NCBI GenBank assembly: GCA_944325495.1
Contig: CALVAD010000008.1
Location: 1 to 62,532, forward strand
From: an uncultured Bacteroidales bacterium
GTDB lineage: Bacteria; Bacteroidota; Bacteroidia; Bacteroidales; UBA932
Direction: 5' to 3'
Length of the DNA: 62,532 nt
The stretch's first letter is position 1, and every line of letters begins with the position of its first letter. The translations under genes and the position numbers were made by a program. A model generated the notes under the pieces. The model searched no databases, was not told the origin of the DNA, and saw only the letters and a program-made list of their open reading frames with translations. Shown here one piece after another: positions 8,267 through 16,388 of the stretch.

Positions 8267-8334
8267 CGGAAATTTCTTGCTAAATTCGCATCCGGGACCG
8301 GACATGAGGTCCGGCCGACTGCAATAATCCAGCT

Positions 8335-9516
8335 ATGTACACAAAAATCAACGACGCCGTAAGATATATAGGCACCGACGACGGAACGCTCGACCTCTTC
8401 GAGAGCCAGTACCCCGTGCCTGCCGGCATGTCCTACAATTCCTACCTGATATGCGACAGGAAGACGGCCGTCCTCGACACGGCCGACATCCGCATGGGCG
8501 GGCAGTGGCTCGCGAATCTTGACGAGGCCCTGGAAGGCCGTGAACCCGACTATCTCGTGGTGCATCATCTCGAACCCGACCATTCGGCGATGATAGCGGC
8601 CGCGATGCGGAAATACCCTTCCATGACCGTCATCTGCAGCAAACCCGCCGCAGGAATGCTCCCGCAGTTCTTCGACGGGACGGATTTCGAAGGCCGCTGC
8701 GTCACGGTGGGAGAGGGGGATGTCCTTGAACTCGGAGAGCGCAGCCTGCGCTTCTTCATGGCCCCCATGGTCCACTGGCCGGAAGTCATGGTCAGCTGGA
8801 TGCCCGAAGACGGACTGCTCTTTTCCGCCGACGCGTTCGGCACTTTCGGCACCGTGGAAAATGCCGGCGGCCTGTTCTGCCGCGACATCGCCCCCTGGAG
8901 GGACGAGGCCGCCCGCTATTATTTCAATATCTGCGGCAAATACGGAGCGCAGGTCGGCAAGCTGCTCGACAAGCTCGGAGGCCTCTGGGTCTCGGTGCTG
9001 TGCCCTCTGCACGGCCCCGTGCTCCTCGATCCCGCATCCGCAGTCGGCGCGTACCGTCTGTGGAGCAGCTACACTCCGGAGAACTCCTCCGTCCTCATCG
9101 CCTTCGCATCCATCCACGGCGGAACCGCGGCGCTTGCCGGCAGGCTTGCCGAGATGCTTGAATCGAAGGGCAAGTCCGTGATTCTCAGGGATCTGAGCCG
9201 CTGCGACCTGTCCCTCGCAGTCTCCGATGCCTTCCGCTGCGGCACCACGGTCTTCGCGGCTTCGTCCTATGACGCCGGGGTTTTCCCTCCCATGCATGAT
9301 TTCCTTTGGCATCTCCAGATCAAGGGCTGGCAGAACCGTAAGGCGGCCGTGATACAGAACGGAAGCTGGTCGCCGACCGCCGGCAGGCTGATGTGCGGGA
9401 TGCTGGGGGAGATGAAGAACATAGAGCTGGCCGGAGAGGTGCTCACGATACGCAGCCGCATGCATGAAGCCGACATTCCGGCTCTGGAGGCCATGGCGGA
9501 TGCGCTTGCACGCTGA
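8335..9516 (+). CDS. Flavodiiron protein (FprA family A-type flavoprotein)
   Basis: A 393-residue flavodiiron protein that reduces oxygen to water, or nitric oxide to nitrous oxide, protecting an anaerobe's cytoplasm. The N-terminal metallo-beta-lactamase domain (about 1-245) carries the diiron ligands H77-x-E80-x-D82-H83 in HHLEPDHSAM and later His in VHWPEVM and CPLHGP. The C-terminal flavodoxin domain (about 255-393) opens with VLIAFASIHGGTAALA, the phosphate loop for FMN. Length and domain order fit the class A enzymes that take electrons from rubredoxin. A small GC hairpin (CCGGAC/GTCCGG) lies in the leader near 8297-8313. It is transcribed divergently from the ACT operon. Confidence 0.95.
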   Translation: MYTKINDAVRYIGTDDGTLDLFESQYPVPAGMSYNSYLICDRKTAVLDTADIRMGGQWLANLDEALEGREPDYLVVHHLEPDHSAMIAAAMRKYPSMTVICSKPAAGMLPQFFDGTDFEGRCVTVGEGDVLELGERSLRFFMAPMVHWPEVMVSWMPEDGLLFSADAFGTFGTVENAGGLFCRDIAPWRDEAARYYFNICGKYGAQVGKLLDKLGGLWVSVLCPLHGPVLLDPASAVGAYRLWSSYTPENSSVLIAFASIHGGTAALAGRLAEMLESKGKSVILRDLSRCDLSLAVSDAFRCGTTVFAASSYDAGVFPPMHDFLWHLQIKGWQNRKAAVIQNGSWSPTAGRLMCGMLGEMKNIELAGEVLTIRSRMHEADIPALEAMADALAR

Positions 9517-9634
9517 TTTCTGTTCCGTGGCACGGTTTTGGATATTTCCATGTCCGACAATCAAGAAACAGAATTCATAAGTTGCATTAGTTAGACATCA
9601 GTTTCAGGCCCGGACTCTAACCACGGGCCTTTAT

Positions 9635-9642
9635 TATCTTTG
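9635..9642 (+). promoter_or_regulatory. Promoter -7 box directly at the start of the hydroxyacid dehydrogenase gene
   Basis: TATCTTTG ends 5 bases before ATG 9648. With the usual -7 spacing the transcript begins at or within about 2 bases of the start codon, so the mRNA should be leaderless. Confidence 0.6.
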
Positions 9643-9647
9643 CATAT

Positions 9648-10574
9648 ATGAAAATAGTCTTTCTCGACGCGTCCACGCTTGGGGACATCCCCATGGACGA
9701 AATCAGTTCGCTGGGCGAGTTCCTGGCATATCCCGTAAGTTCCCGCGAAGAAGCCCTGCAGAGGGTGGGTGACTGCGATGTCCTGATAATCAACAAAGTG
9801 AAGGTCGATGACGCGCTCATCGCCGCCGCACCGAAGCTCAAGTTGATATGCGAGGCCGCGACGGGGGTGAACAACATAGATCTTGACGCCGCGAAGCGCA
9901 GGGGCATTCCCGTGCGCAATGTCGCCGGATATTCCACGGAGTCCGTGGTCCAGGCGACTTTCACGCATCTGCTGTCCCTTGTCGGCAATGCGCCGTATTA
10001 TGACGAATATGTGAAGAGCGGCAGGTATTCGGCTGGCGGCATCTTCACGGAAGTCAGCCGGCCGTTCACGGAGCTCTCCGGCCGGACTCTCGGCATCATA
10101 GGCATGGGCAGCATAGGCTCCCGGGTCGCCGCGGTCGCGTCCGCTTTCGGGATGAAGGTCGTGTATTATTCGACCTCGGGTACGGGGCACTGCAAGGAAT
10201 ATCCCAGCCTGCCCCTCGACGGACTTCTGGCGCAGTCGGACGTCGTGAGCATACACGCGCCGCTGAATGAACGCACGGCCGGCCTGATCGGCGCGGCTGA
10301 ACTGAAGATGATGAAACGCAGCGCCGTGCTGCTGAATCTCGGCAGGGGAGGAATAGTCGACGAGGCCGCGCTTGCCGCAGCAGTGGACGAGGGCCGGATA
10401 GCCGGAGCCGCACTGGATGTCTATGTGACCGAACCTCTCCCCGCCGACAGCCCCCTGATGCATCTGAAACATCCCGAACGCTTCCGTTTCTCGCCCCATA
10501 CCGCATGGGCCAGCGCAGAAGCGTTGCGCCGCCTGGTCAGCAAAGTTGCGGAGAACATCCGTCAGGGCTGGTAG
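9648..10574 (+). CDS. D-2-hydroxyacid dehydrogenase (NAD-dependent, glycerate/hydroxypyruvate type)
   Basis: A 308-residue cytoplasmic oxidoreductase that interconverts 2-keto acids and D-2-hydroxy acids. The Rossmann motif GIIGMGSIGSRVA lies near residue 148, the catalytic Arg is in the LNLGRGGIVDEAAL stretch after HAPLNERTAGLI, the Glu is in VYVTEPLP, and the catalytic His is in SPHTAWAS near the C-terminus. The N-terminal substrate domain ends with TGVNNIDLDAAKRRGIPVRNV. Substrate preference (glycerate, lactate, hydroxypyruvate) is not clear. There is no ACT domain, so it is not a full SerA. The promoter places the transcript start on the ATG. A small hairpin (10574-10593) and a long palindrome follow. 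Confidence 0.9.
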   Translation: MKIVFLDASTLGDIPMDEISSLGEFLAYPVSSREEALQRVGDCDVLIINKVKVDDALIAAAPKLKLICEAATGVNNIDLDAAKRRGIPVRNVAGYSTESVVQATFTHLLSLVGNAPYYDEYVKSGRYSAGGIFTEVSRPFTELSGRTLGIIGMGSIGSRVAAVASAFGMKVVYYSTSGTGHCKEYPSLPLDGLLAQSDVVSIHAPLNERTAGLIGAAELKMMKRSAVLLNLGRGGIVDEAALAAAVDEGRIAGAALDVYVTEPLPADSPLMHLKHPERFRFSPHTAWASAEALRRLVSKVAENIRQGW

Positions 10575-10641
10575 CGGGAAAACCGCTTCCCGCGGACAGG
10601 CGGCCGCGACCGCAGCTCGTCCACGAAGAAGCGGACAGACA

Positions 10642-10717
10642 GGACAGAAAGCGGATTCCCCCGAGGCAGGCTTTTCCCGAATTCATTGCCTGCCTCGGGG
10701 GAATCCGCTTCCTGTCC
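10642..10717. repeat. Long intergenic palindrome 5 (CCCGAAWT-loop type)
   Basis: Thirty-base arms (10642-10671 and 10688-10717) with a single mismatch and a 16-base loop TTTTCCCGAATTCATT. The loop closes on GGC/GCC. It lies between the convergent hydroxyacid dehydrogenase and the Omp85-like gene and ends 7 bases from the latter's stop codon. Confidence 0.85.
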
Positions 10718-10724
10718 GGGAATC

Positions 10725-12110
10725 CTAGAACAGATAACCTGTATTTATGTAGAACGCCCCCGTGCCGTCCTGGTTGTAGAGTGGATGATTCTTCGGGTAG
10801 AAATGGCTTATGGGTGTGCCGTACTCGAACGCCACGATGAAGTTCTCGTTCATAATGAAGCGGAGCCCGGCGCCCACGGTGATGTGCGGCGTGTCATGCT
10901 CCTGGCCCTTGGACATGTATTCCTCATAGGATTCCCTGAATTCCTCTTCGCCCCTGAAACTCATGTCACGTCCGCGGGTGACCATGGTGCCGTCGCTGAA
11001 GGCGCTGAGCCCGAAGGAGATGTTCTGGTTCCAGAGCGTGAAGTTCACGAAACGCCAGCGCAGTTCGGCGGTATAAGTCGCCATGTCGAGGCCGACGACC
11101 CTGTTGCGCATCACGCCCCTCACGGTCCGGTAGCCTCCCATGCCGTCCTTGTCGCAGTTCTCTCCCATCACGGTGATGTACGGGAGGACATAATATGGCG
11201 AGTAATTGCCGAACGCTCCTTCGTAGTTGAGCCTGTAGGCGAAGGTCAGCACGTCGTCGTCGATGATGGGGAAGTACTGGCGCATGGTGAGCGAGTATCT
11301 GTAGAAAGGGTTTTTGGTCCCAAGCCATTTGGGAGCGGCGATGATGTGGCCCTCGGCCCAGATTCCGCGCGTGGGGGCGCCTTCCTTGTCGCGGGTGTCA
11401 TAGACGAGCCCCAGCCTGATGCTGCTCGTGAAGCCTCCGTCGGCCTCGGAATCATCGATGAGACCCCAGTTCCTGTAGTCCTGGAAGAGCGTCGACTGGC
11501 TGTCGGGGTAGATGTTGTAATCGTCCTTGCCCTTGTTGATGCTCGTCCTGTCTATGGGCCCTTCCTTGAACCAGCTGAAATGATATCCGGCCTCCCACTG
11601 CAGATGCTCGGTTATGTCGCCTATGAAATCGGTCTTTCCCAGAATCTGCACGCGGCTCACGCGATAGAAGGGCGTGTATATGTATTTTTCGGGGTCCTGC
11701 CAGTTTTTCTTGTTCTGATTGCCGATTGCCACCCTTTCCTGGTCGAACCACGAAACATAACCGTTGAAGCCGTAGAAGTCCATGGCCTTGTCGATCGATG
11801 CCGTGAGCGCGGAGGACCAGCGTATTCCGGGGATGAGCGTCTTGTTGTCGTACATCACGGTGTACAGCTGCGAACCTTTGGTGAAGAAGGATGCTTCGAG
11901 GTATATTTTCGACCCGTAGTTGGGATAGAGGGTTCCGTCGCCGTAGTTGTAGATGTTCAGGATGGCGCCGTACTGGAAACCTTTGTCGGCGTCATAGGCT
12001 ATCGCGGGCAGCGGCCCGAAGTTGTAGCCTGTCTTGACGATTTCGGAGTCCTGGGCCTTGGCGGCCATGCCGAAAGCCAACGCTCCGAGAAGTAGAATGA
12101 ATTTTTTCAT
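10725..12110 (-). CDS. Omp85-superfamily outer-membrane beta-barrel without POTRA domains
   Basis: A 461-residue protein with a signal peptide (about 1-19, ending MAAKAQ) and then a barrel of alternating aromatic and polar strands to a terminal Phe (TGYLF). The GGYRTVRGVMRNRVVG stretch near residue 325 corresponds to the loop-6 (V/I)RGF-type motif of BamA/TamA barrels, here VRGV. There are no POTRA repeats before the barrel, unlike BamA itself, so it is a barrel-only member perhaps exporting or anchoring lipid or protein. It starts directly after the plsC stop codon, as the last gene of a BASS-PlsC-barrel operon; the pairing with an acyltransferase hints at a membrane-lipid role. Confidence 0.8.
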   Translation of the reverse strand: MKKFILLLGALAFGMAAKAQDSEIVKTGYNFGPLPAIAYDADKGFQYGAILNIYNYGDGTLYPNYGSKIYLEASFFTKGSQLYTVMYDNKTLIPGIRWSSALTASIDKAMDFYGFNGYVSWFDQERVAIGNQNKKNWQDPEKYIYTPFYRVSRVQILGKTDFIGDITEHLQWEAGYHFSWFKEGPIDRTSINKGKDDYNIYPDSQSTLFQDYRNWGLIDDSEADGGFTSSIRLGLVYDTRDKEGAPTRGIWAEGHIIAAPKWLGTKNPFYRYSLTMRQYFPIIDDDVLTFAYRLNYEGAFGNYSPYYVLPYITVMGENCDKDGMGGYRTVRGVMRNRVVGLDMATYTAELRWRFVNFTLWNQNISFGLSAFSDGTMVTRGRDMSFRGEEEFRESYEEYMSKGQEHDTPHITVGAGLRFIMNENFIVAFEYGTPISHFYPKNHPLYNQDGTGAFYINTGYLF

Positions 12111-13034
12111 CTATCTGAGGTCTTTGATAAGTCTGTAATAGAAGTTGAGCAGCTGCGATGAGAGCCATTGGAACGGAATGAACAGCGGAAGCAGCAGCCT
12201 GAACGCATAGTAGACCGTGTGGGTCCATGCCTTGTCCTTCATTTTCCGCAGCAGCAGGCAGGAGGGGAGCCAGATCGGGAGAGCGCACGCGGCGCAGACG
12301 GCGAATACCGGAAGTGACAGCAGCGCGGCGGGAATGCGGAGAGCAAGAAGGTCGTGCCTCCTCTCCGGCATGCGGTCGATGAGGGAGAGCAGCCGCCCCT
12401 GCAGTTCGTCGCAGAGGCTCTTCCACATCCGTGCGTCGCTGTCGCTTCTGTGCCTGTCCATGAATTCATTGATCTCGAACGGCTCTCCAATGCGGACCAC
12501 AGCCCTTCCTCCCTGCCGGAAGAAATATTCGTAGTCCAGCCCGACGGGGACGATGTGGACCGGGCAGCCGAGCTTCTCCGAAGCTATCCGCGCCACGCGG
12601 AAGATGCCTTTGTGCACTGGAAGCATGCCCGCCTCCGCCCTGTGCCTGCCTTCGCTGAACAGGCAGAACGGCATTCCGTGCGCGAAGCATTCGGTGATCT
12701 CGTCGAAGGTCTCGTAGTTCCTGATGACTTCCCTGAGTCCGTCGCGTTCGCGGGCTATCGGCAATATGCGCAGCCAGCGCAGGGCGGCGGCGATTTTAGG
12801 CTTGCTGAAAATGTCCATTCGCGCTCCGAAGCCTATGGGCCTGTGGCTTATCAGCAGCACGAGAAGCGCGTCCATGAGTGCGCAGCGGTGGTTCGGCGCG
12901 AACATTACCGCTCCGTCTGCCGGTATTTTTTCGCGGCCTTCGACTTTCACCGACGAGAACGAGGCGCGCGTGCAGAAGTCGACATAGTATCTGCCTATGC
13001 CGTACCAGAAGCTGCGTGTCCAGATCTTTCTCAC
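12111..13034 (-). CDS. Lysophospholipid (1-acyl-glycerol-3-phosphate) acyltransferase, PlsC family
   Basis: A 307-residue inner-membrane acyltransferase of phospholipid synthesis. The catalytic motif is NHRCALMD (His49, Asp55), the Bacteroidetes form with five residues between His and Asp; the second motif is GFGARMD, and FSEGRHR (about residue 128) stands for the EGTR substrate motif. A hydrophobic hairpin near residues 215-260 follows the catalytic domain, giving a longer C-terminus than E. coli PlsC. It overlaps the upstream transporter gene by 4 bases and abuts the downstream barrel gene, so the three are surely translated from one mRNA. Acyl acceptor could differ from lysophosphatidate. 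Confidence 0.88.
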   Translation of the reverse strand: MRKIWTRSFWYGIGRYYVDFCTRASFSSVKVEGREKIPADGAVMFAPNHRCALMDALLVLLISHRPIGFGARMDIFSKPKIAAALRWLRILPIARERDGLREVIRNYETFDEITECFAHGMPFCLFSEGRHRAEAGMLPVHKGIFRVARIASEKLGCPVHIVPVGLDYEYFFRQGGRAVVRIGEPFEINEFMDRHRSDSDARMWKSLCDELQGRLLSLIDRMPERRHDLLALRIPAALLSLPVFAVCAACALPIWLPSCLLLRKMKDKAWTHTVYYAFRLLLPLFIPFQWLSSQLLNFYYRLIKDLR

Positions 13035-13990
13035 CTGGCGACGCTTTTCCTGCGGTCACTGAGATTGAACAGCAGGGCGGCCGTCAGTCCGCTGACAATA
13101 TGCCAGATGCCCCACCATGCCGTGATCACGAGCGTGCCTCCGTGGGGAGGGAAGTCCGCGAAAATCGAGGTCCCGAGCAACAGCACGAGCCCGAGACCGC
13201 TGTTCTGGATGCCCGTCTCGATGGTGATGGTCCGGCGGTCGCGGGCGTTGAGCCTGAAGGCGGAGCTGGTGCCGTAGCCGAGCAGCAGCGCAAGCAGGTT
13301 ATGCACCAGGACAATCAGGAAGATGTACTTGATGCATTTCAGGAAGGCGTCGATGTTGCCCATGAACGACAGCACTATCATGGCTATGAAGAAGAGTATG
13401 CTGAATATCTGCATGGGCTTCTTGAGCTTCTCCGCGATCCTGGGCAGGTAATGTGCGGTGAGGATGCCGAGAGTCAGGGGTATTCCGAGCAATATGAATA
13501 TGGTCTTGAAGACATCCCAGAGAGGGATGGCCAGCTGCGGCACGTCGCCTGCGATGTTCGACAGATTCATATAGAGATTGCCGTAGAACCAGAAGTTGAA
13601 CGGCGTGGTCAGAATCGCGAGGGCGGTGCTGATGGCCGTGAGGCTAACCGAGAGTTCGACATTGGCCTTCGACAGCGAGCTGATGAAGTTGGAGATGTTG
13701 CCGCCGGGGCAGGAAGCCACGAGTATCATTCCCATCGCCATGGTCCAGGAGATCGAGGAGCCGAGAGCGAGGGCGAGCAGAAAGGTGAACAGCGGCAGCA
13801 GTATGATCTGGCTTAAGGCTCCGACGAAGACGGACTTGGGCTTCTTGAAGACTTCGACGAACATTCTCGGCTTGATTCCCAGAGCCACTCCGTACATCAC
13901 GAATGCGAGAACGATGTTGATGGTGTTCATGCCTCCGGCATTCAGAGTCACGTCGATGCCGTCGATGAGCGAGACGATTTCAGGTTTCAT
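13031..13990 (-). CDS. Bile acid:sodium symporter (BASS) family transporter
   Basis: A 319-residue polytopic inner-membrane protein with nine or ten membrane segments. The signature MILVASCPGGNISNFISSLSK near residue 90 is the crossover-helix sodium-site motif of ASBT/BASS proteins, and a matching second-repeat motif region IETGIQNSGLGLVLL is present near residue 250. Such proteins import bile acids, pantothenate, pyruvate or other organic anions with sodium; the substrate here is not evident. It is first in an operon with plsC and a barrel, with a TATCTTTG -7 box at 14016-14023 giving a leader of about 21 bases. Confidence 0.92.
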   Translation of the reverse strand: MKPEIVSLIDGIDVTLNAGGMNTINIVLAFVMYGVALGIKPRMFVEVFKKPKSVFVGALSQIILLPLFTFLLALALGSSISWTMAMGMILVASCPGGNISNFISSLSKANVELSVSLTAISTALAILTTPFNFWFYGNLYMNLSNIAGDVPQLAIPLWDVFKTIFILLGIPLTLGILTAHYLPRIAEKLKKPMQIFSILFFIAMIVLSFMGNIDAFLKCIKYIFLIVLVHNLLALLLGYGTSSAFRLNARDRRTITIETGIQNSGLGLVLLLGTSIFADFPPHGGTLVITAWWGIWHIVSGLTAALLFNLSDRRKSVAR

Positions 13991-14015
13991 AAGTACGCGT
14001 CATTTCAATCGGAGA

Positions 14016-14023
14016 CAAAGATA
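14016..14023 (-). promoter_or_regulatory. Promoter -7 box for the BASS-plsC-barrel operon
   Basis: The minus strand reads TATCTTTG, an exact TAnnTTTG match, 26 bases before ATG 13990. Confidence 0.6.
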
Positions 14024-14082
14024 CTATAATTTTTAAATTATCGCCGCCGCGGCCGGACCGACGGTTTGCGCGAACTATGGGA

Positions 14083-14158
14083 GCCGGTTTCCGCAGCTGC
14101 CCCGAGGGAGGCTTTTCCCGAATCTTTCGCCTCGCGAGAGGCAACTGCGGCTGCCGGC
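14083..14158. repeat. Long intergenic palindrome 6 (CCCGAAWT-loop type)
   Basis: Thirty-base imperfect arms (14083-14112 and 14129-14158, about seven mismatches) around the 16-base loop TTTTCCCGAATCTTTC. The loop is nearly identical to that of palindrome 5 although the arms are unrelated. It is placed upstream of the BASS operon promoter, not between convergent genes. Confidence 0.8.
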
Positions 14159-14350
14159 GCACAGCTGTCAGCATCGACCTCCATACACCGGCCGCTTTTG
14201 CCATTGCCGCCGGCCGCAAATGTCAATATACCCCTCCCCGGTACCGGCTTCTGACGCTGCCCCTGCATGAGCTTTAACAAAAAAATTACAGAATTGTAAT
14301 GACCTGATATAGAAAGCCGGAAAAGATTATTAAAAATTTTTCAAAAAAAT

Positions 14351-14381
14351 TTTGCAGATTAAATAAATTGTTCTACCTTTG
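14351..14381 (+). promoter_or_regulatory. Consensus promoter for the candidate small RNA
   Basis: TTTG at 14351-14354, exactly 19 bases, then TACCTTTG at 14374-14381: a perfect TTTG-N19-TAnnTTTG Bacteroidetes promoter inside a strongly AT-rich stretch. No protein gene follows on this strand. Confidence 0.75.
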
Positions 14382-14385
14382 CATT

Positions 14386-14500
14386 CGGGTTGAGTAAGCG
14401 ACCGTTCTGGTCCATCAGCCTATTGGTTATTAGTTTTAGTGTTATTAATTATGTGGTTAGTGTGAGTTGTTGCCGCGAGGTACCAACTCATTTCTTTTTA
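14386..14500 (+). ncRNA. Candidate small non-coding RNA of about 115 nt
   Basis: A free-standing transcription unit: perfect promoter just upstream, and at the end a strong intrinsic terminator (stem TGAGTTG/CAACTCA at 14463-14469 and 14484-14490, inner TGCC/GGTA, a GCGA tetraloop, then TTTCTTTTT). Near the 5' end a two-part hairpin can form: GGTTG/CAGCC outside and GACC-GTTCT-GGTC inside. The middle is U/A-rich. No ribosome site or ATG is present. It lacks the GGAAGGAAGCAGCC core of SRP RNA and I cannot match it to a known family. The only downstream gene on this side is convergent, so it is not a leader. Confidence 0.6.
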
Positions 14501-14549
14501 TATGCCCTTCTGTCTGTTTTTCATAAGCTGCCCGCATACCTGAACCTGT

Positions 14550-15806
14550 TCATATAGCGGTGATTTTCATTGTTCTGCCTGTGGCGGGATGTCTGAACTC
14601 CAGCGTTTCCGCGTGCAGGTAGAGCCTGTCGGCGGGGGTGCCTCCATAGAGGAGGTCGCCCTTGATCGGCCGCCCGAGCCCGTCGGGATGCGCGGCGTGC
14701 ACCCTCAGCTGATGGGTGCGGCCTGTCAGCGGCCGGAACAGGATTTCGACCTCTCCGTCAGGAAGCAGTTCGAGGACCTCGTATTCCGTGACGGCCGGTC
14801 TGCCCGCCGCCCTGTCGACGATCTGCCTCGGCCTGTCGTAGTAGTCGGCGGACAGAGGGAGCGCGACGGTTCCGCTTCTTGCCCTTCCGAAAGGGGAGTG
14901 TCCGGCGCTGAGTCTCGCCCTGTAGGTCTTACGGACTTCGCGTCCGGCGAACTGCGCTTCGAGATCCGCCTTGGCCGTCAGGTTCCTGGCGAACACCATG
15001 ACTCCGGAAGTGTCCATGTCAAGACGGTGGCAGGAATGGACTTCGCCGTAGTTTTCACGCAGCCGTTCCAGCAGCGACTTCACTCCTGTCCTTCCCGGCA
15101 CGGAAAGCATTCCCGCGGGCTTGTTCACCGCTATTATGGCGTCGTCGCAATAGAGAATCTCCGGTTCCCGCCCCTCATATTCGCGGTCGAGCGGATTCGG
15201 CGCGACCTCCAGCCCCTGCATCATGAAAGTCAGCAGAGGCCCGCATTTGCCGAAGCATGCAGGATAGAAACGGCCGTGCTGGCGTACTTCCGAGGCATGC
15301 GCCGCGCCATACCAGAATTCGCCCATAGCGAGCGGCCTGAATCCGTGTGAATATGCATGCTGCAGAAGTTTCGGCGCCGCACATTCGCCGGTTCCTCCGG
15401 GAGGCGTCATGCCGCGTGCGGCGAATATTTCCTTGACCGAGAGACATTCCCCGCGGGCGTTCAGCACTCTGTACCGGTCGAAAAGCCAGTCCTGCAGCTG
15501 AGCCGACGCCCGGCTTTTCGCGATACCGTCCGGCATGGCCGAAATCTCCGCTTCGCGGCGTCGGAAGTACCCCTGCGGGTCGGTATAATCAAATATGGGA
15601 GGGACGAATCCTTCCAATACGGAACGACCTCCGGCGAGTCCGCTGAAGGCATGGAGGCAGCCATGGTCGGTCAGCAGCACGCCGAGCATCTTGCCTTCCG
15701 AGAACAGCCCCCTTAGAAACTCCGACCCGTCTATCATGGCCGTCAGCGCGCGAGCGGCGTCTATGACAGACGGATCCGGAACATATCGGAAGGGATAGGT
15801 GAACAC
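14550..15806 (-). CDS. RluA-family pseudouridine synthase with Bacteroidetes-type N-terminal extension
   Basis: A 418-residue enzyme that isomerises uridine to pseudouridine in rRNA or tRNA. The catalytic Asp is in CHRLDMDTSGVMVFA (HRLD motif), followed by the K-x-Y of VRKTYRARL and the GRTHQLRVHAAH stretch typical of RluA. About 185 residues precede the catalytic domain, including FTYPFRYVPDP at the start; this long extension recurs in Bacteroidetes RluA proteins. I place the start at GTG 15806, 5 bases after the Maf stop, because the extension is conserved from that point; the open frame continuing upstream overlaps maf in another frame. Last gene of the DUF3467-kdsC-maf-rluA operon. Confidence 0.88.
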   Translation of the reverse strand: MFTYPFRYVPDPSVIDAARALTAMIDGSEFLRGLFSEGKMLGVLLTDHGCLHAFSGLAGGRSVLEGFVPPIFDYTDPQGYFRRREAEISAMPDGIAKSRASAQLQDWLFDRYRVLNARGECLSVKEIFAARGMTPPGGTGECAAPKLLQHAYSHGFRPLAMGEFWYGAAHASEVRQHGRFYPACFGKCGPLLTFMMQGLEVAPNPLDREYEGREPEILYCDDAIIAVNKPAGMLSVPGRTGVKSLLERLRENYGEVHSCHRLDMDTSGVMVFARNLTAKADLEAQFAGREVRKTYRARLSAGHSPFGRARSGTVALPLSADYYDRPRQIVDRAAGRPAVTEYEVLELLPDGEVEILFRPLTGRTHQLRVHAAHPDGLGRPIKGDLLYGGTPADRLYLHAETLEFRHPATGRTMKITAI

Positions 15807-15811
15807 TCCGC

Positions 15812-16387
15812 CTAAAGGAATTCCTTGAGTTCCTGCCAGATGCGGTGCACGGGCAGTCCCATGACATTGTATAACGAGCCTTCGATGCGGGAGATGCCCA
15901 CATAGCCTATCCATTCCTGCACCCCGTAGGCGCCGGCCTTGTCGTAAGGCCGGAAATTGTCGATGTAGCTGTCGATCTCCGCGTCCTCCAGCCGGCAGAA
16001 CTCGACGAGAGTCGAGACGCTGAAGCATTTCTCCCGCGAGCTGTCGCGCAGGGTCACGGCGGTGACGACCTCGTGCGTCTTTCCGGACAGGGCGTGCAGC
16101 ATCTCCTCGGCCTCCTCGCGCGAATGCGGCTTCCCGAGCACCCTGCCGCCGATTATGACCACGGTGTCGGCGGTGATGAGAATCTCGTCGTCTTCGAGCG
16201 GTCTGTGGAAGCCGTGCGACTTGCCGAGGCTCATGTCGACAGGCACCTGATGCGGATCGGCGCCGGGTTCGGCGGACTCCACGAAACTGTTGCCGGTGTC
16301 GACCATGAAGTCGAGCCGCAGGCCTGCGAGCAGCTCCCTGCGGCGCGGGGAATTGCTTCCCAGAATGATCTTCTTCCTGCCCTGCAT
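15812..16387 (-). CDS. Maf-family nucleoside triphosphate pyrophosphatase
   Basis: A 191-residue house-cleaning enzyme that hydrolyses non-canonical or dTTP/UTP nucleotides to monophosphates in the cytoplasm. Conserved elements are the N-terminal ILGSNSPRRRELL loop, the DEILITADTVVIIGG stretch (catalytic Asp in TADT) and the GKTHEVVTAVTL segment, followed by DSYIDNFRPYDKAGAYGVQEW, which is the usual C-terminal signature of the family (YxxxFxPxDKAGAYGIQ). It lies 1 base downstream of kdsC and 5 bases upstream of the pseudouridine synthase. Confidence 0.93.
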   Translation of the reverse strand: MQGRKKIILGSNSPRRRELLAGLRLDFMVDTGNSFVESAEPGADPHQVPVDMSLGKSHGFHRPLEDDEILITADTVVIIGGRVLGKPHSREEAEEMLHALSGKTHEVVTAVTLRDSSREKCFSVSTLVEFCRLEDAEIDSYIDNFRPYDKAGAYGVQEWIGYVGISRIEGSLYNVMGLPVHRIWQELKEFL

Positions 16388-16388
16388 C

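Noticed and set aside
14392-14556. Open TTG-started frame of about 54 codons across the candidate small RNA
   Set aside because: No ribosome-binding site, no ATG, hydrophobic but unlike any protein, and it runs through a strong terminator; an RNA gene explains the region better.
15807-16028. N-terminal extension of the pseudouridine synthase frame into maf
   Set aside because: The extra residues are Arg/Gly-rich, read through maf in another frame, and the conserved family start FTYPFRY begins at the GTG 15806.
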